36,913 nucleotides of DNA from Acidobacteriota bacterium (GCA_005808475.1 SYLY01000024.1:1-36913); one strand, 5' to 3'; shown: positions 13,258 to 22,550, counted from the stretch's first letter. Numbers and translations are program-made. Notes: generated by a model from the sequence alone, not told the origin.

Positions 13258-14907
13258 ATGTTCAGGCGAGCCGCAGCCGCATTCCTTACTTTCGCCGCTT
13301 TCCAGTGCCGCGCCGATTTCGCGAGCGCGATGCGGGCCTACGAGAACGGCGACTATTCCACCGCGATTCGCGAACTGATGCGCGAGGCCGAGCGAGGGCA
13401 CGACGCTTCGGCGTTCACGCTGGGATTCATCTACTCCGCCGGCCGCGGCGCGGCGGTGAATCGCGAAGAGGCGATCCGATGGTATCGTGTCGCCGCCGAA
13501 AAAGGGCACATGGACGCGCAGTACGCGCTGGGGCTGCTGCTCACGCAACAGGTTCCCCCCGAGGAGACCGAGGCCGCCCGCTGGCTGAAGCCGGCCGCCG
13601 ATCGCGGTCACGCGCCCGCGCAGTACACGCTCGCCAATCTTTACGCCCATGGCGCGAAGCTCCAGCACGACGAAGCGCAGGCGGTGAAGTACTATCTCGC
13701 CGCGTCCGACAAAGGCCATCCCGGCGCGCTGTACGAGGCAGGCGTTTTGTTCCTGGCGGGCCAGGGCGTGGCGGCGGACGTCAAGCGAGGACTCGGCTTC
13801 ATCCAGGAAGCGGCCGGGTCGGGCGTCGCGGCGGCGCAGTTGACCATGGGCAAGCTCACCACTGAAGGCAAGCACATCAAACGCGACGATTCGATCGCCT
13901 ACGAATGGGTCCGGAAAGCGGCGGACCAGGGCTTGGCGGAAGCGCAGTTCCTCACCGGATCGATGCTGGCCAATGGGCGCGGCGCGGTGGCCAACGACGG
14001 CGACGCGCTGCAATGGTATCGCAAGGCCGCCGAGCAAAACCACGTCGAGTCGCAATACAGCCTGGGTTTCCACTACGCCAATGGCAAAGGCATTCCGCGC
14101 GATGACGCGGAGGCCGCCCGATGGTACAAGCTGGCGGCTCTGAGCGGTCACGCCGGCGCGCTGTTCAACCTGCGCCTCATGCAGACCACCAATCGCGCTC
14201 CCGCGCCGCAGGGGCAGGAAGCGGTGGCGCTGCTGAAGGCCCCGGCCGAACAAGGCAATGCCGATGCCGCATTCGAACTGGGCCAGGTGTACGCGGAAGG
14301 ACGCGGCGTGCCCCGCGATATCAAGGAAGCGGCGCGGCTGTTCCGGCTGGCCGCCGAGCAGGATCACATGGACGCGCAGCGAAGGCTGGCCGATGTGTTG
14401 GGATCCGGCTTGGCCGGACAGGTGAGTTCCGCCGAGGTCTCCAAGTGGTACCTCAAGGCCGCCGAACAGGGACACGCGGATTCGCAATTGCGCACCGCGC
14501 AGAACTACGAAACCGGCAACGGCTTCCCCAAAAGCGACACGGACGCCGCGGCGTGGTACCGGCGCGCGTCGGAAGCGGGCATCGTGCCCGCCCAGTTCGC
14601 CTACGGAGTGGCTTGCCTGAAGGGGAAGGGAGTTCAGGCGAATCCGCGGGAAGCGGTCCGTTGGCTGACCTCGGCGGCGGACGCCGGGTTCGTCAAGGCG
14701 CAGTCCCAGTTGGGATCGCTATTCGCGGCCGGCACGGGAGTGCCCCAGGATTTCATTCGCGCGCACACGTGGTTGAACCTGGCCGCGATCGAAGGCGACT
14801 CCGACGCGGTGAAGGCCAGGGACGCCCTCGCGGCGCAAATGAGCAAGGAACAGATCGCGCAGGCGCAGGCGGAGGCGGCCAAGTGGACGCCCAAGCAGCC
14901 CAAGTGA
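13258..14907 (+). CDS. Exported Sel1-repeat (TPR-like) protein
   Basis: The product has 549 residues: a signal peptide (MFRRAAAAFLTFAAFQCRA), then roughly a dozen 35-37-residue Sel1 repeats of the form A..LG..Y..G.GV..D..EA..WY..AA..GH. These form an alpha-solenoid for protein contacts. The best repeats begin near residues 53, 87, 237, 273 and 341, and the protein ends in a QAEAAKW helix. Sel1 proteins act as adaptors in envelope or signalling processes, and no catalytic domain is present. It is transcribed alone, divergent from the DUF3604 gene, and converges on the carotenoid oxygenase gene with 15 bp between stops. Confidence 0.9.
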   Translation: MFRRAAAAFLTFAAFQCRADFASAMRAYENGDYSTAIRELMREAERGHDASAFTLGFIYSAGRGAAVNREEAIRWYRVAAEKGHMDAQYALGLLLTQQVPPEETEAARWLKPAADRGHAPAQYTLANLYAHGAKLQHDEAQAVKYYLAASDKGHPGALYEAGVLFLAGQGVAADVKRGLGFIQEAAGSGVAAAQLTMGKLTTEGKHIKRDDSIAYEWVRKAADQGLAEAQFLTGSMLANGRGAVANDGDALQWYRKAAEQNHVESQYSLGFHYANGKGIPRDDAEAARWYKLAALSGHAGALFNLRLMQTTNRAPAPQGQEAVALLKAPAEQGNADAAFELGQVYAEGRGVPRDIKEAARLFRLAAEQDHMDAQRRLADVLGSGLAGQVSSAEVSKWYLKAAEQGHADSQLRTAQNYETGNGFPKSDTDAAAWYRRASEAGIVPAQFAYGVACLKGKGVQANPREAVRWLTSAADAGFVKAQSQLGSLFAAGTGVPQDFIRAHTWLNLAAIEGDSDAVKARDALAAQMSKEQIAQAQAEAAKWTPKQPK

Positions 14908-14922
14908 GGCGCGGCTAGCGGG

Positions 14923-16335
14923 CTAGTTCGACCGGTACGCCGCGTGGAAGCACGGCGGCGCGGGCGACCTCTGCCGCAGCACCGCCACCGGACCCGCCGC
15001 CACGCGATCCGGATCGAACAGCCCGAACGCGCTGGTAACGCGATCCGCGTCGAAGATCTGGCAGATCACGACGCCTTCGGCCGGATTCGACGGGTTCGGC
15101 AGGAACACGGGTTCGCCGCCCAGGTATGTCTCGGGCGGAGCCTGATAGATGTCGTCGACGTTGCCGCGGTCCCAATTGCCGTGCACGAGTTGGTCGAAGA
15201 ACTTGCGTCCCGGCTTCCCGGTCGCCGAGATGCCGAGCAGCCAGAAATCGGGCGCCTCGCCGAGGAACAGCCCCGGCTTCACCGTCGCGAAGTCGGGCGC
15301 CAGCCGGTAGCCGAGTTCGCGACGGTCCAGTATCGCGCCGTTGTCGAGATCCACGGTCAGCCGCACCGGGTAGCCCTCGGCGACATCCGTGAACAGATCG
15401 GGGATTGTCTGGTACTGGTCGTAAACCGGGCGGTCGAGCTCCAGCAGATCGACGATCAGCCGGCCCTCTTGCTCGAAGCAGTTGATCAGGTGCAGGCAAT
15501 ACTTACCGGGCATCGCTATGCTGGCGGCGATCTCTCCCGTGGCGCGAGAGGCCACCAGCAGCCTGCTGCCGCGCTCCGGCGTCCAGTGGAGCGAGTCCTG
15601 CAGGGTCTTGCCTTGGCGCATCAGCTCCGTCATGTCGAGCAGGTACGGCGACAGGTAGAACACCGTGAAGCGCGGGCTCAAGCCGAAATCGTGCACCGAG
15701 CAGGGATACTCCAGCTTGTGGCGATGCCTTGAAATCAGCCCGCCACCCGCGTCGCACCGGTACACGTTGAGCTGAGGCTCGGCCGTGGCGTAGGCGATGC
15801 CGAAGTTGAACATCTCGCCCGTGCGCGGATCGAACTTGGGGTGCGCGGAGAACGGCGTGATCGCGGTGAGGCGCCCGCCCAAATTGTACTCGGACTTCGT
15901 CTCGAGCGTCACCGGGTCCAGTTCGTACGGCAGCCCCTGTTCGCCGAACGCGAGCAGCTTGCCGTCGTAGGGGAACACGCTCACGTTCACCGGAGATTCC
16001 AGCCCCAGTCCGCGCTTCAGCTTCTGGTATCCGGTGCCGAACGCTCGATACAGGTAATGGCCCGCGGCCTCTTCCTCGTTGAACTTGGTTCCGCGCACGA
16101 AGCGGTTGGCGTGGTGCGCCGCGCCGCCGTGGAATCGCAGCGACGTCACCATGCCGTCGCCGTCGAGCCAGTGCTTGTAGGATTCGCCGCCGCGCTGGAA
16201 CCGGCACGGTCCGTTCAGGTAGTAGACGCCGGAGAGCCAGCGCGGAACAGCGCCCTCGATCTCCGAAATCTCGTAGGCGCCTTCCTCGGGGACGAGTTGG
16301 AAGGCCCGTTCGATGTAAGGCGAATGATCGATCAT
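14923..16335 (-). CDS. Carotenoid cleavage oxygenase family protein (RPE65/CCO)
   Basis: The product has 470 residues. The ATG at 16335 lies 2 bp after the stop of the preceding flavoprotein gene. The seven-bladed propeller family is recognised by its four Fe(II)-binding His in context: PFSAHPKFDP, CSVHDFGLSPRF, YCLHLINCFE and, near the C-terminus, CFHAAYR. It also has the start WLSGVYYLNGPCRF and HWLDGDGMV. CCOs split a conjugated C=C bond of carotenoids, apocarotenoids or stilbenes with O2 to give aldehydes. It is the last gene of the ten-gene operon and probably acts on a polyene made or desaturated by the upstream enzymes. No carotenoid backbone genes (crtE, crtB) are nearby, so the substrate may not be a carotenoid. 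Confidence 0.9.
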   Translation of the reverse strand: MIDHSPYIERAFQLVPEEGAYEISEIEGAVPRWLSGVYYLNGPCRFQRGGESYKHWLDGDGMVTSLRFHGGAAHHANRFVRGTKFNEEEAAGHYLYRAFGTGYQKLKRGLGLESPVNVSVFPYDGKLLAFGEQGLPYELDPVTLETKSEYNLGGRLTAITPFSAHPKFDPRTGEMFNFGIAYATAEPQLNVYRCDAGGGLISRHRHKLEYPCSVHDFGLSPRFTVFYLSPYLLDMTELMRQGKTLQDSLHWTPERGSRLLVASRATGEIAASIAMPGKYCLHLINCFEQEGRLIVDLLELDRPVYDQYQTIPDLFTDVAEGYPVRLTVDLDNGAILDRRELGYRLAPDFATVKPGLFLGEAPDFWLLGISATGKPGRKFFDQLVHGNWDRGNVDDIYQAPPETYLGGEPVFLPNPSNPAEGVVICQIFDADRVTSAFGLFDPDRVAAGPVAVLRQRSPAPPCFHAAYRSN

Positions 16336-16337
16336 TA

Positions 16338-18098
16338 TCAGTCTCCCGCGGCGAGCATCGTCTCCGGCCGCGCCGCCGTGTGGAACCGCTGGAACACGCT
16401 CGGGCAGACGGACCACTGCATGGGATCGCCGTCCTTGGCGCAGTCCGCGTACCGCGTCCGCATCTGGCGCGGATGGAACTTCAGATTCGCGAAATCGATC
16501 GACTCGGCGAAGGCGCGATTCCGGTAGACGCTCTCGTCGTCCAGCACCTGGGCCGTGATGTGGATCACGATGAACCGCGAGTATTCCATCACCACCGCCA
16601 GTTGCCGTTCGAGCAGTTCGGCGGTCTCGGCCTCCGACAGGCCGACGCGGTAGAACAGCGTCTCCGCCATCTTCAGGCAGGGGATCTCGTAGAAGTCGAA
16701 GAACGTGGTTTCGGCCGAGGGCTCGCGGTGAGCCTTCTTCCAATGGTGGTAGTCGTTGATGAACGGCTGCAGCGCCTTGTTTACCGGGCCCAGCCTGCCG
16801 AACAGCGGCAGGAATCGCGACAGGAACTTCAGCCGCGTGAACATGTCGTTGATGAACGGCAGCACGTAGAAGGAGAAGTAGACCGTCAGCTCCCACGTGT
16901 ACTTCATGACGAAGCACTCCTGGTCGCCGAGCATGTCGTAGCCGTCGGAAAAGCTGGGCACGTACGCTTCGTAGAAGGCGCGCATCATGCCCTCGTAGAA
17001 GCGGCACTTCAAACGCAACTGAACCGGATCGTCCGTCAGGATCGCGTCGCCGATCATCGTGTTGTAGAGCGCGATCAGATCGCCGCCGGGGCTGTACAAG
17101 GGATCGGAGAAGCGGCCCGACTCGCCCGACATCGCCCACCGCTTGGTGCTGATTGTCTGCGCGCAGTCGTGGGAATAGTCGCGCAGATAGCCCCAGTCGA
17201 GCACTTTGCGCTTCGGCAGGTCGCGCTCGAACAGGGGGAACTCGCGGCAGATCCACTTCATCAGCTTTTCGGGTGTGTTGACGTCGTTCTCGTTCACCCG
17301 CGACCGGTCGTACACCAGGCCGAGGCTCGTCTTGTGGCGAATCGGAATCACCCAGAACCAGAAGCCTTCGCCCACGAAGTGATTGGTCGCCAGCCAGAAC
17401 GGCGAGCTTCCGATGGATTGCCGTTCGCGGCGCAGGCGGCGGTCGCGATGCGCCATCTCCGTCAGCCGTTCGATGTTCACCAGCCCGTCCACCCACAGGA
17501 ACGAAGATCCGTGATCGATGGCGTTCTCGCGCTTCAGGCCGCTGTTGCGCGCGATGAAACGGGCGCGTCCGGTCGTGTCCACCACCCAACGCGCGGTGAC
17601 GGACTCCGCCGCTTCGCCGTTCCTGAAAGCGACTTCGTGCGTGTCCTCGTCCGTCGTGGCGAGCCTGGTTTCGAGCTCCGTCGCCGGGCCCACGAACCGG
17701 AATCGCTCGCACTCGAGGTTCATTTTCATCAGCGCGGCTTCGAGTGTGTTGCGGTCCAACTGGTAGGTGGGGATGTTGGAATACGTGCGGATGTAGGAGA
17801 CGCTGTAGTCCTCGAAATTCTCGTTGGCGTCGTCCGCCTTCTTGTAGTGGAAGCGCAGGTTGTACTTGAGGAGCTGTTCGTGGACGAGGTACTCCTCGAG
17901 GTCGAGCACCTTGCCGAGATAATACCCGCTCACCTGCACCGACGATTCGCCGACCTTCTGGCGCTTGGGGGGAATCTCCCCGCGGCGGTCCAGCATGAGG
18001 ACCGTTTTTTCCGACTGCAGGATCAACTGCCGCGCCAGACAAAGACCGGCCATGCCGGCCCCGAGGATCACGACGTCGTAGTGGCGGGCTTCGGTCAT
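16338..18098 (-). CDS. FAD-dependent monooxygenase of the tryptophan-halogenase-like family
   Basis: The product has 586 residues. The ATG at 18098 overlaps the stop of the upstream gene (ATGA). The FAD-binding GAGMAG is at residues 13-18, and the halogenase-type GESS at 50-53. FWFWVIP near 245-252 matches the WxWxIP signature of flavin-dependent halogenases, and a second flavin motif with DPLYSPGGD follows. I could not place the catalytic Lys of true halogenases with confidence, so it may be a hydroxylase or epoxidase, or a reductase of geranylgeranyl-reductase type. The C-terminal 200 residues are long and helical. It likely modifies the chain made by the KS/ACP part of the operon. Confidence 0.8.
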   Translation of the reverse strand: MTEARHYDVVILGAGMAGLCLARQLILQSEKTVLMLDRRGEIPPKRQKVGESSVQVSGYYLGKVLDLEEYLVHEQLLKYNLRFHYKKADDANENFEDYSVSYIRTYSNIPTYQLDRNTLEAALMKMNLECERFRFVGPATELETRLATTDEDTHEVAFRNGEAAESVTARWVVDTTGRARFIARNSGLKRENAIDHGSSFLWVDGLVNIERLTEMAHRDRRLRRERQSIGSSPFWLATNHFVGEGFWFWVIPIRHKTSLGLVYDRSRVNENDVNTPEKLMKWICREFPLFERDLPKRKVLDWGYLRDYSHDCAQTISTKRWAMSGESGRFSDPLYSPGGDLIALYNTMIGDAILTDDPVQLRLKCRFYEGMMRAFYEAYVPSFSDGYDMLGDQECFVMKYTWELTVYFSFYVLPFINDMFTRLKFLSRFLPLFGRLGPVNKALQPFINDYHHWKKAHREPSAETTFFDFYEIPCLKMAETLFYRVGLSEAETAELLERQLAVVMEYSRFIVIHITAQVLDDESVYRNRAFAESIDFANLKFHPRQMRTRYADCAKDGDPMQWSVCPSVFQRFHTAARPETMLAAGD

Positions 18099-19684
18099 TT
18101 CATGACCTCTCCTTGAAAGATGGTTCCGAAGAAAACATGCTTGCGTTCGGCGAGCAGACGGTCCATCGCCTCTTGCATCTGGGCGCGGACCTTGATGCCG
18201 ATCGCCTTGACGGCAGCCGGATCTTCGGCCGCCTCCGCCGGGTATTCCCGCTCGAGGTGGATCGCGGGCAGGAACTCCATGTGCCATTTCGAGGGCAGCG
18301 GAATGGGCGCCAGCGGCCACGGCGGCGCGATGGGGCAGAACGGCCACTCGGTCCAGCGCTTGAACCAGCCGATGTCGAGGCGCGCCAGGATCGGGAAGAT
18401 CTCCGCGTGGCCCACGGTGACGAACGGCACGATCGGCGCGCGATTGCGAAGCGCGATCTTCACGTATTCGTCCCGGCCGAACCTGTGGAGTCTGTACGCT
18501 TCCTTGTAGAAGGTGAAGGCTCCGCGAATGCCCTCTGGATAGATGCCCACGACCCCTTCGTTGTCGAGGACCCAGTCCGCGTTCTCCTGGTTCGCGATCA
18601 GTCCGCCCCATCGCGTCATCGCGTTGTTGAGGGGCGGCATTTTCACCAGGCAGGGATGGATGAGGAACCGCGGCACGCGTCCGATGCCTTTCACCAAAAC
18701 GTCCAGCACCATCGTCGCGTCGAACGGCATGAATCCGCGATGCACGCCGGTGAGCACCACCTTGCCTTCCTTGGGGATGTTCGCCAAGCCTCGCGATTCG
18801 ATCCGCCAGTAGTACTTGTGCAGGAACTTGAATCCGCCGCGGCCCCACTTGTCGATGTAGGCGCGGTCCATGCCGAAATCGTCGAACTGCGCCTTGGAGT
18901 CGCGCTGTAGCGCCTGCGCGCTGGTGAACTTCGGCTCGAACAGCAGTTCGCGCCGCGCCAGTTCGCCGGACACCGTCCAGTTGTAGCGGATGTATTCGAT
19001 CTGGTCCGCGGGCCAGACCTTGCCTTTTCGCAGATCCCGGATCGCGTTTTGCAGCAGGCGCGAAACCGGGATGCGCTTCACCTCGGCCAGCCGCAGCGCC
19101 GCGTCCAGCGGAATCACGCCGGCTGGTGCGATGTTGTAGGTGCCGGTCTCTGGCTCCGTGACCGCCGCCTCGATCGCGGCGGCGAAATCGTCGGGGGTCA
19201 GCAGTTGCAGAGTGCTCACCGATCCGGGCAACGCGTAGGCGGCCGCGTGCCGGAACAGATCGCTGTAGAAGTCGCGGCCGTCTCTGGTGATCACAGGAGC
19301 GGTGCGGAGCACGGTCAACTTCGGTCCGTGGAACAACTCCCGCACCAGCGTTTCATACTTGGCCCAGGCTTGCTGAATCGAGTTGGACGACTGCGGCAGG
19401 ACGCGGTCTTCGCGGATCATGCCGGGGTTGTTGTGGCTGGCCCCGTAGATTTCGGCGCTGGAGATCACCACCGCGCGTTCGATCGCGTTCGAGTTCAGCC
19501 GCCGTAGCGTCTGCGCCGTGTCCAGCATGTCCGGGCCGGGCGAGCCAGGCCCGCCGATTCGCGGCAGGTACACAACGGTCGACGCCGCTCCCTCCGCCAC
19601 GATCTCGACTTCGCCCGACTGCCGCAAGTGCTCGGTGACGCGCGCGGCAAGCGTGCCGCCGCCGGTAACGGCGACCTTCTTCAT
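18095..19684 (-). CDS. Fusion of extended SDR (NAD epimerase-like) and glycerol-phosphate-type acyltransferase
   Basis: The product has 529 residues. Residues 1-about 250 resemble an NAD(P)-dependent epimerase: VAVTGGGTLAARV, then VVISSAEIYGASH. The usual YxxxK appears as QQAWAK, so the catalytic Tyr seems lost. Residues about 290-525 resemble lysophospholipid/phytyl-ester acyltransferases, with GVHRGFMPFDATMV and IYPEGIRGAFTFYK. The product may attach an acyl group to, or esterify, the pathway product at the membrane. It overlaps both neighbours by 4 bp (ATGA), showing tight coupling. The domain order and fused length are from sequence; the reaction is inferred. Confidence 0.8.
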   Translation of the reverse strand: MKKVAVTGGGTLAARVTEHLRQSGEVEIVAEGAASTVVYLPRIGGPGSPGPDMLDTAQTLRRLNSNAIERAVVISSAEIYGASHNNPGMIREDRVLPQSSNSIQQAWAKYETLVRELFHGPKLTVLRTAPVITRDGRDFYSDLFRHAAAYALPGSVSTLQLLTPDDFAAAIEAAVTEPETGTYNIAPAGVIPLDAALRLAEVKRIPVSRLLQNAIRDLRKGKVWPADQIEYIRYNWTVSGELARRELLFEPKFTSAQALQRDSKAQFDDFGMDRAYIDKWGRGGFKFLHKYYWRIESRGLANIPKEGKVVLTGVHRGFMPFDATMVLDVLVKGIGRVPRFLIHPCLVKMPPLNNAMTRWGGLIANQENADWVLDNEGVVGIYPEGIRGAFTFYKEAYRLHRFGRDEYVKIALRNRAPIVPFVTVGHAEIFPILARLDIGWFKRWTEWPFCPIAPPWPLAPIPLPSKWHMEFLPAIHLEREYPAEAAEDPAAVKAIGIKVRAQMQEAMDRLLAERKHVFFGTIFQGEVMK

Positions 19685-21189
19685 GCGATCGCCTCCACCT
19701 GGACCCTGGGCTTGACTCCGGTGGTGATGAGCTTGGCGGCCTGCATCGCCGAGACGATGACCGGCGTGATGCCTCCGCCGGGCCGAGTCCAATGGCCCAC
19801 GAAGTAGAGATCGCGAATCGCGCCCGCGACGCCGGGACGCCGCTCCCCCAGTTGATCCGGCGACATCTCCCATCCGAGCATGGAGCCGCGATGGTTGCGT
19901 GTGTACCGGTACGACGTGTGCGCCGACGCGCTGAGACATACCACTATCTTTTGCGCGAAACCGGGGAAGATCCGCTCGAGGTTCGAGACGATGTGCCGTT
20001 CGACGGCCAATTTGTGTTGAGTCCAGTTGTCCACTAGCGGATAGTCTACAGCGGTCAGCTTCTGAACGATGACGATGTGGCCTCCGGGCGGGGCCATCCG
20101 CGGCTCGTGTAGCGTTGGCACGAAGATCTTGAACGCGCTGGTCGCGACGCGATCCGAATCCCAGCAGTCCCAATGGTACCCGTCGTTGCGCTGGAGCTCC
20201 TCCGTCGACATGCCCTTCAAGCCGATGTGCGTCAGGAAACATGGATGCGATGCGCGCATCTTTCGCAGGCTGTCCACTTCTTCCCTGGGAGCCACTTCCG
20301 GGCCGAGCAGTTTGTCGAGCGTCAGCATCAGGTCCGCGTTGGAGATCACCACTCCAGCGTGTACGCGCACCGGATATTGCGACCGGGGCGGCCCCGCCAT
20401 CATGTCGATGCCGGTGGCGCGGCCGTGCTCGACATGGATGCGCGTGACCGAGGAACTCATGGCGATCTCGCCGCCCAGTTCGACGAAGCGGCGCGCCAGA
20501 TCGTCGGCGAATACCTGCGATCCGCCCACCGGGTAGTAGTTGCCGAGGAAGTACGACAACCGCAGCATCGAGTCGAACACGAACGATGTGCGCGAAGGCG
20601 GCGAGCCCCAATGGCCGACATCGGCGGAAAGCAGCAGCTTCAGCTTGGGATCGCGGAACTGGCGGTCGAGTACTTCCCGCAGCGTGAGCTTCCGGTAGGG
20701 ATCCAGCTTTTCGGTGGAGACGCCGCGAAAATACTCGAGCAGTCCCAGCATGTAGGTGGTTCGCACCAGCTTGAAAAACTCGTCGAGCGCCGCCGCCTCC
20801 TCCGGGAAGCGAGCCTTCACGCTGGCCATGTACGCGTCGAACTCGGCCGGCACCTGGAAGCTGGATCCGTCGGGAAAGTGGAAATGATCCACCGGATCCA
20901 TCTTCACCCATTTCGTTTCGACGCCCAGATCGGAGAGCAGTCGCCCGGTGATGCTCGACGTATTTCCGAGCAGCGGATAGAAGTGCGTGGCGGCGTCGAA
21001 GGTGTAACCCTTCCGGCGGAACGTGCTGCAGTAGCCGCCGGCCATGTAGTGCTGCTCCACCAAGAGCACCTTCAGGCCTTCCTTCGCGAGCATCAGCCCA
21101 CAGGTGAGGCCGCCGACCCCGGCGCCGGCGATCACCGCGTCGTAATGACGCTTCGGTTCGCCGCGAAGCGCCTGGTAGGGCCGTCCCAT
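19681..21189 (-). CDS. CrtI/RetSat-like FAD-dependent desaturase or isomerase
   Basis: The product has 502 residues. The dinucleotide motif GAGVGGLTCGLMLAKEG starts at residue 22, followed by VEQHYMAGGYCSTFRRKGYTFDAATHF. The C-terminal FAD motif is LYFVGHWTRPGGGITPVIVSAMQAA. This is the phytoene desaturase/carotenoid isomerase/retinol saturase family, whose members add, remove or isomerise conjugated double bonds in isoprenoid or fatty chains. It is the first enzyme gene after the sigma/anti-sigma pair, 12 bp downstream of the zinc-finger gene, and overlaps the SDR-acyltransferase gene by 4 bp. With a carotenoid oxygenase in the same operon, a polyene substrate is likely. Confidence 0.88.
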   Translation of the reverse strand: MGRPYQALRGEPKRHYDAVIAGAGVGGLTCGLMLAKEGLKVLLVEQHYMAGGYCSTFRRKGYTFDAATHFYPLLGNTSSITGRLLSDLGVETKWVKMDPVDHFHFPDGSSFQVPAEFDAYMASVKARFPEEAAALDEFFKLVRTTYMLGLLEYFRGVSTEKLDPYRKLTLREVLDRQFRDPKLKLLLSADVGHWGSPPSRTSFVFDSMLRLSYFLGNYYPVGGSQVFADDLARRFVELGGEIAMSSSVTRIHVEHGRATGIDMMAGPPRSQYPVRVHAGVVISNADLMLTLDKLLGPEVAPREEVDSLRKMRASHPCFLTHIGLKGMSTEELQRNDGYHWDCWDSDRVATSAFKIFVPTLHEPRMAPPGGHIVIVQKLTAVDYPLVDNWTQHKLAVERHIVSNLERIFPGFAQKIVVCLSASAHTSYRYTRNHRGSMLGWEMSPDQLGERRPGVAGAIRDLYFVGHWTRPGGGITPVIVSAMQAAKLITTGVKPRVQVEAIA

Positions 21190-21201
21190 GAATCGCGAGT
21201 C

Positions 21202-21582
21202 CTAGGCGTGGAAGCCAAGGCTGACCGGCGGCCCCAGCGGCGCCATCAAAACCACGTCGGCGATCGTTCCCCGGCAGCTCCGGCACAAGATCAGGTGCGC
21301 TTCGAGCTCCGCACGCTCGAAACCGTCGACCGCGCCGTCGGCGTAGGCGGCCAAGGCTTCCGCTTCGGGGCATGAGGTGTACGCCGTGGCTCTGGGCATG
21401 GCTTCGTGGGAGGGCATGTCGCGCGCGAATTCCATCGCCGCGTGCATCGCGTGAAACGGAATCCTCAGGGGGATTCCCAACAGGCTGACCATCGCATGAG
21501 CCTGGGTGGCGCCCATGTCCACCAGTGTTTCGACCGTGGTGGCGGCGGCCTGGGTGCCGAACTGAAACGCGTAGCCGATCAT
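21202..21582 (-). CDS. Small protein with zf-HC2 anti-sigma-like zinc finger
   Basis: The product has 126 residues. The C-terminal half has the putative zinc-binding anti-sigma pattern: CPEAEALAAYADGAVDGFERAELEAHL, then the HLILCRSC motif (H-x3-C-x2-C). The N-terminal 60 residues are helical, with repeated Ala/Met/His but no clear transmembrane segment. It ends with a moderately hydrophobic stretch. Its place 44 bp after a sigma factor gene suggests it is that factor's anti-sigma or co-sensor, possibly redox-controlled through the zinc site. Gene order (sigma, then anti-sigma) is the common one. Confidence 0.75.
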   Translation of the reverse strand: MIGYAFQFGTQAAATTVETLVDMGATQAHAMVSLLGIPLRIPFHAMHAAMEFARDMPSHEAMPRATAYTSCPEAEALAAYADGAVDGFERAELEAHLILCRSCRGTIADVVLMAPLGPPVSLGFHA

Positions 21583-21626
21583 TGGCCCTCTATCGGCATT
21601 GACAGGCCACCTGCTGAAACTCGCGG

Positions 21627-22550
21627 TCAGTTCACCCGCTGAGGCGAATGTTCGGGGGTGGACTCGCGAAGAAAACCGAGCAGCGAAATGGAATGCGCGG
21701 GATCGGAGAACGTGGTGAGCGCCTCGTCGATCGCCTCCTCGGTCAATTGGTACTTAGAGGCTAGTATTCCCACTACGTCCGATCTAAGGCGCCGGAGCAT
21801 CCGCTCCATTTGGCGCGTCACGGTCGACTGATGCACCCCGATCAACTTGGCGATCTGCCCGAGTTGCAAGCCTTTTTCGAAGCGCCACAACAAGATGAGG
21901 CGGTCCTGATTGGTGAGATCCAGGCACGCCGACTGCAGCGAGTCGCTGAGCACCTTCTCGTACCGGCTCGTGACCAGGGTGGTATCGAGCGTTTCCACCG
22001 CCGTGCCATCTGGGATTTCCACCTCGGGTTCGACGCGGCGGACCCGGTTGCAGGCGCGTTGCCGCTCGTTGATCGAGCGGTTGGTCACGATCACGCGTAG
22101 CCACGTCGCCAGCGAACTCCGGCCGTCGTACGACGCGATCCGGCTCTGTCCGGACCGGTCCGGCAGAAACATGTCGATCAGCGTCTGGTCGCCGAGGTCC
22201 GACGCGGCCTCCATGCCGGGCGAGATGAACTGGTGCAGGTCCCGCAGCACGCGCCGGTAGAGGAACGCGAACCGCTGCCACGCTGCCTCGCCGCGGGCTC
22301 CGCAGGCCGAGGCCAGATACAGGTCGATGGTGTTCAACTTGCGCGCGAAGTCGCGGATGGCCCACCAGGCCGCGTCTGGCCGTAGGTGCTTGTGCGCGAT
22401 CGCCAGGATTCGACCGCGAAACGTCTCGAATGGCAAATGCAAGTCGCCGTGGGCCAGCCGCGCTTCTTCGAACGCTTCCGCGACCCAAGTCTCGAACACG
22501 GTACGGTCGGAGCTTTCCCTACTCCGCGCCGTCTTTCCGTTGTCGTTCAT
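21627..22550 (-). CDS. Sigma-70 family (ECF-like) RNA polymerase sigma factor
   Basis: The product has 307 residues. It has a long N-terminal helical part (1-about 100). Region 2 follows (DQTLIDMFLPDR, then SLATWLRVIVTNRSINERQR, about 135-180), then region 4 (LTNQDRLILLWRFEKGLQLGQIAKLIGVHQ, with VTRQMERMLRRLR, about 215-265) and a C-terminal tail of about 40 residues. The start ATG lies inside the 3' end of the HMG-CoA reductase gene (32-bp overlap), so its translation is probably coupled to pathway expression. It may direct transcription of this operon, giving positive feedback restrained by the zinc-finger protein (inference). Confidence 0.87.
   Translation of the reverse strand: MNDNGKTARSRESSDRTVFETWVAEAFEEARLAHGDLHLPFETFRGRILAIAHKHLRPDAAWWAIRDFARKLNTIDLYLASACGARGEAAWQRFAFLYRRVLRDLHQFISPGMEAASDLGDQTLIDMFLPDRSGQSRIASYDGRSSLATWLRVIVTNRSINERQRACNRVRRVEPEVEIPDGTAVETLDTTLVTSRYEKVLSDSLQSACLDLTNQDRLILLWRFEKGLQLGQIAKLIGVHQSTVTRQMERMLRRLRSDVVGILASKYQLTEEAIDEALTTFSDPAHSISLLGFLRESTPEHSPQRVN

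Noticed and set aside
10805..13378. 857-codon plus-strand open frame opposite the DUF3604 gene
   Set aside because: The product is a His/Arg/Val-rich antisense shadow. The minus strand encodes a coherent signal peptide, propeller repeats and DUF3604 motifs.
14923..18042. One very long frame that would fuse the flavoprotein region to the carotenoid oxygenase
   Set aside because: Only the part from the ATG at 16335 is oxygenase. Upstream it is an out-of-frame reading of the flavoprotein gene, which has its own stop 2 bp before that ATG.
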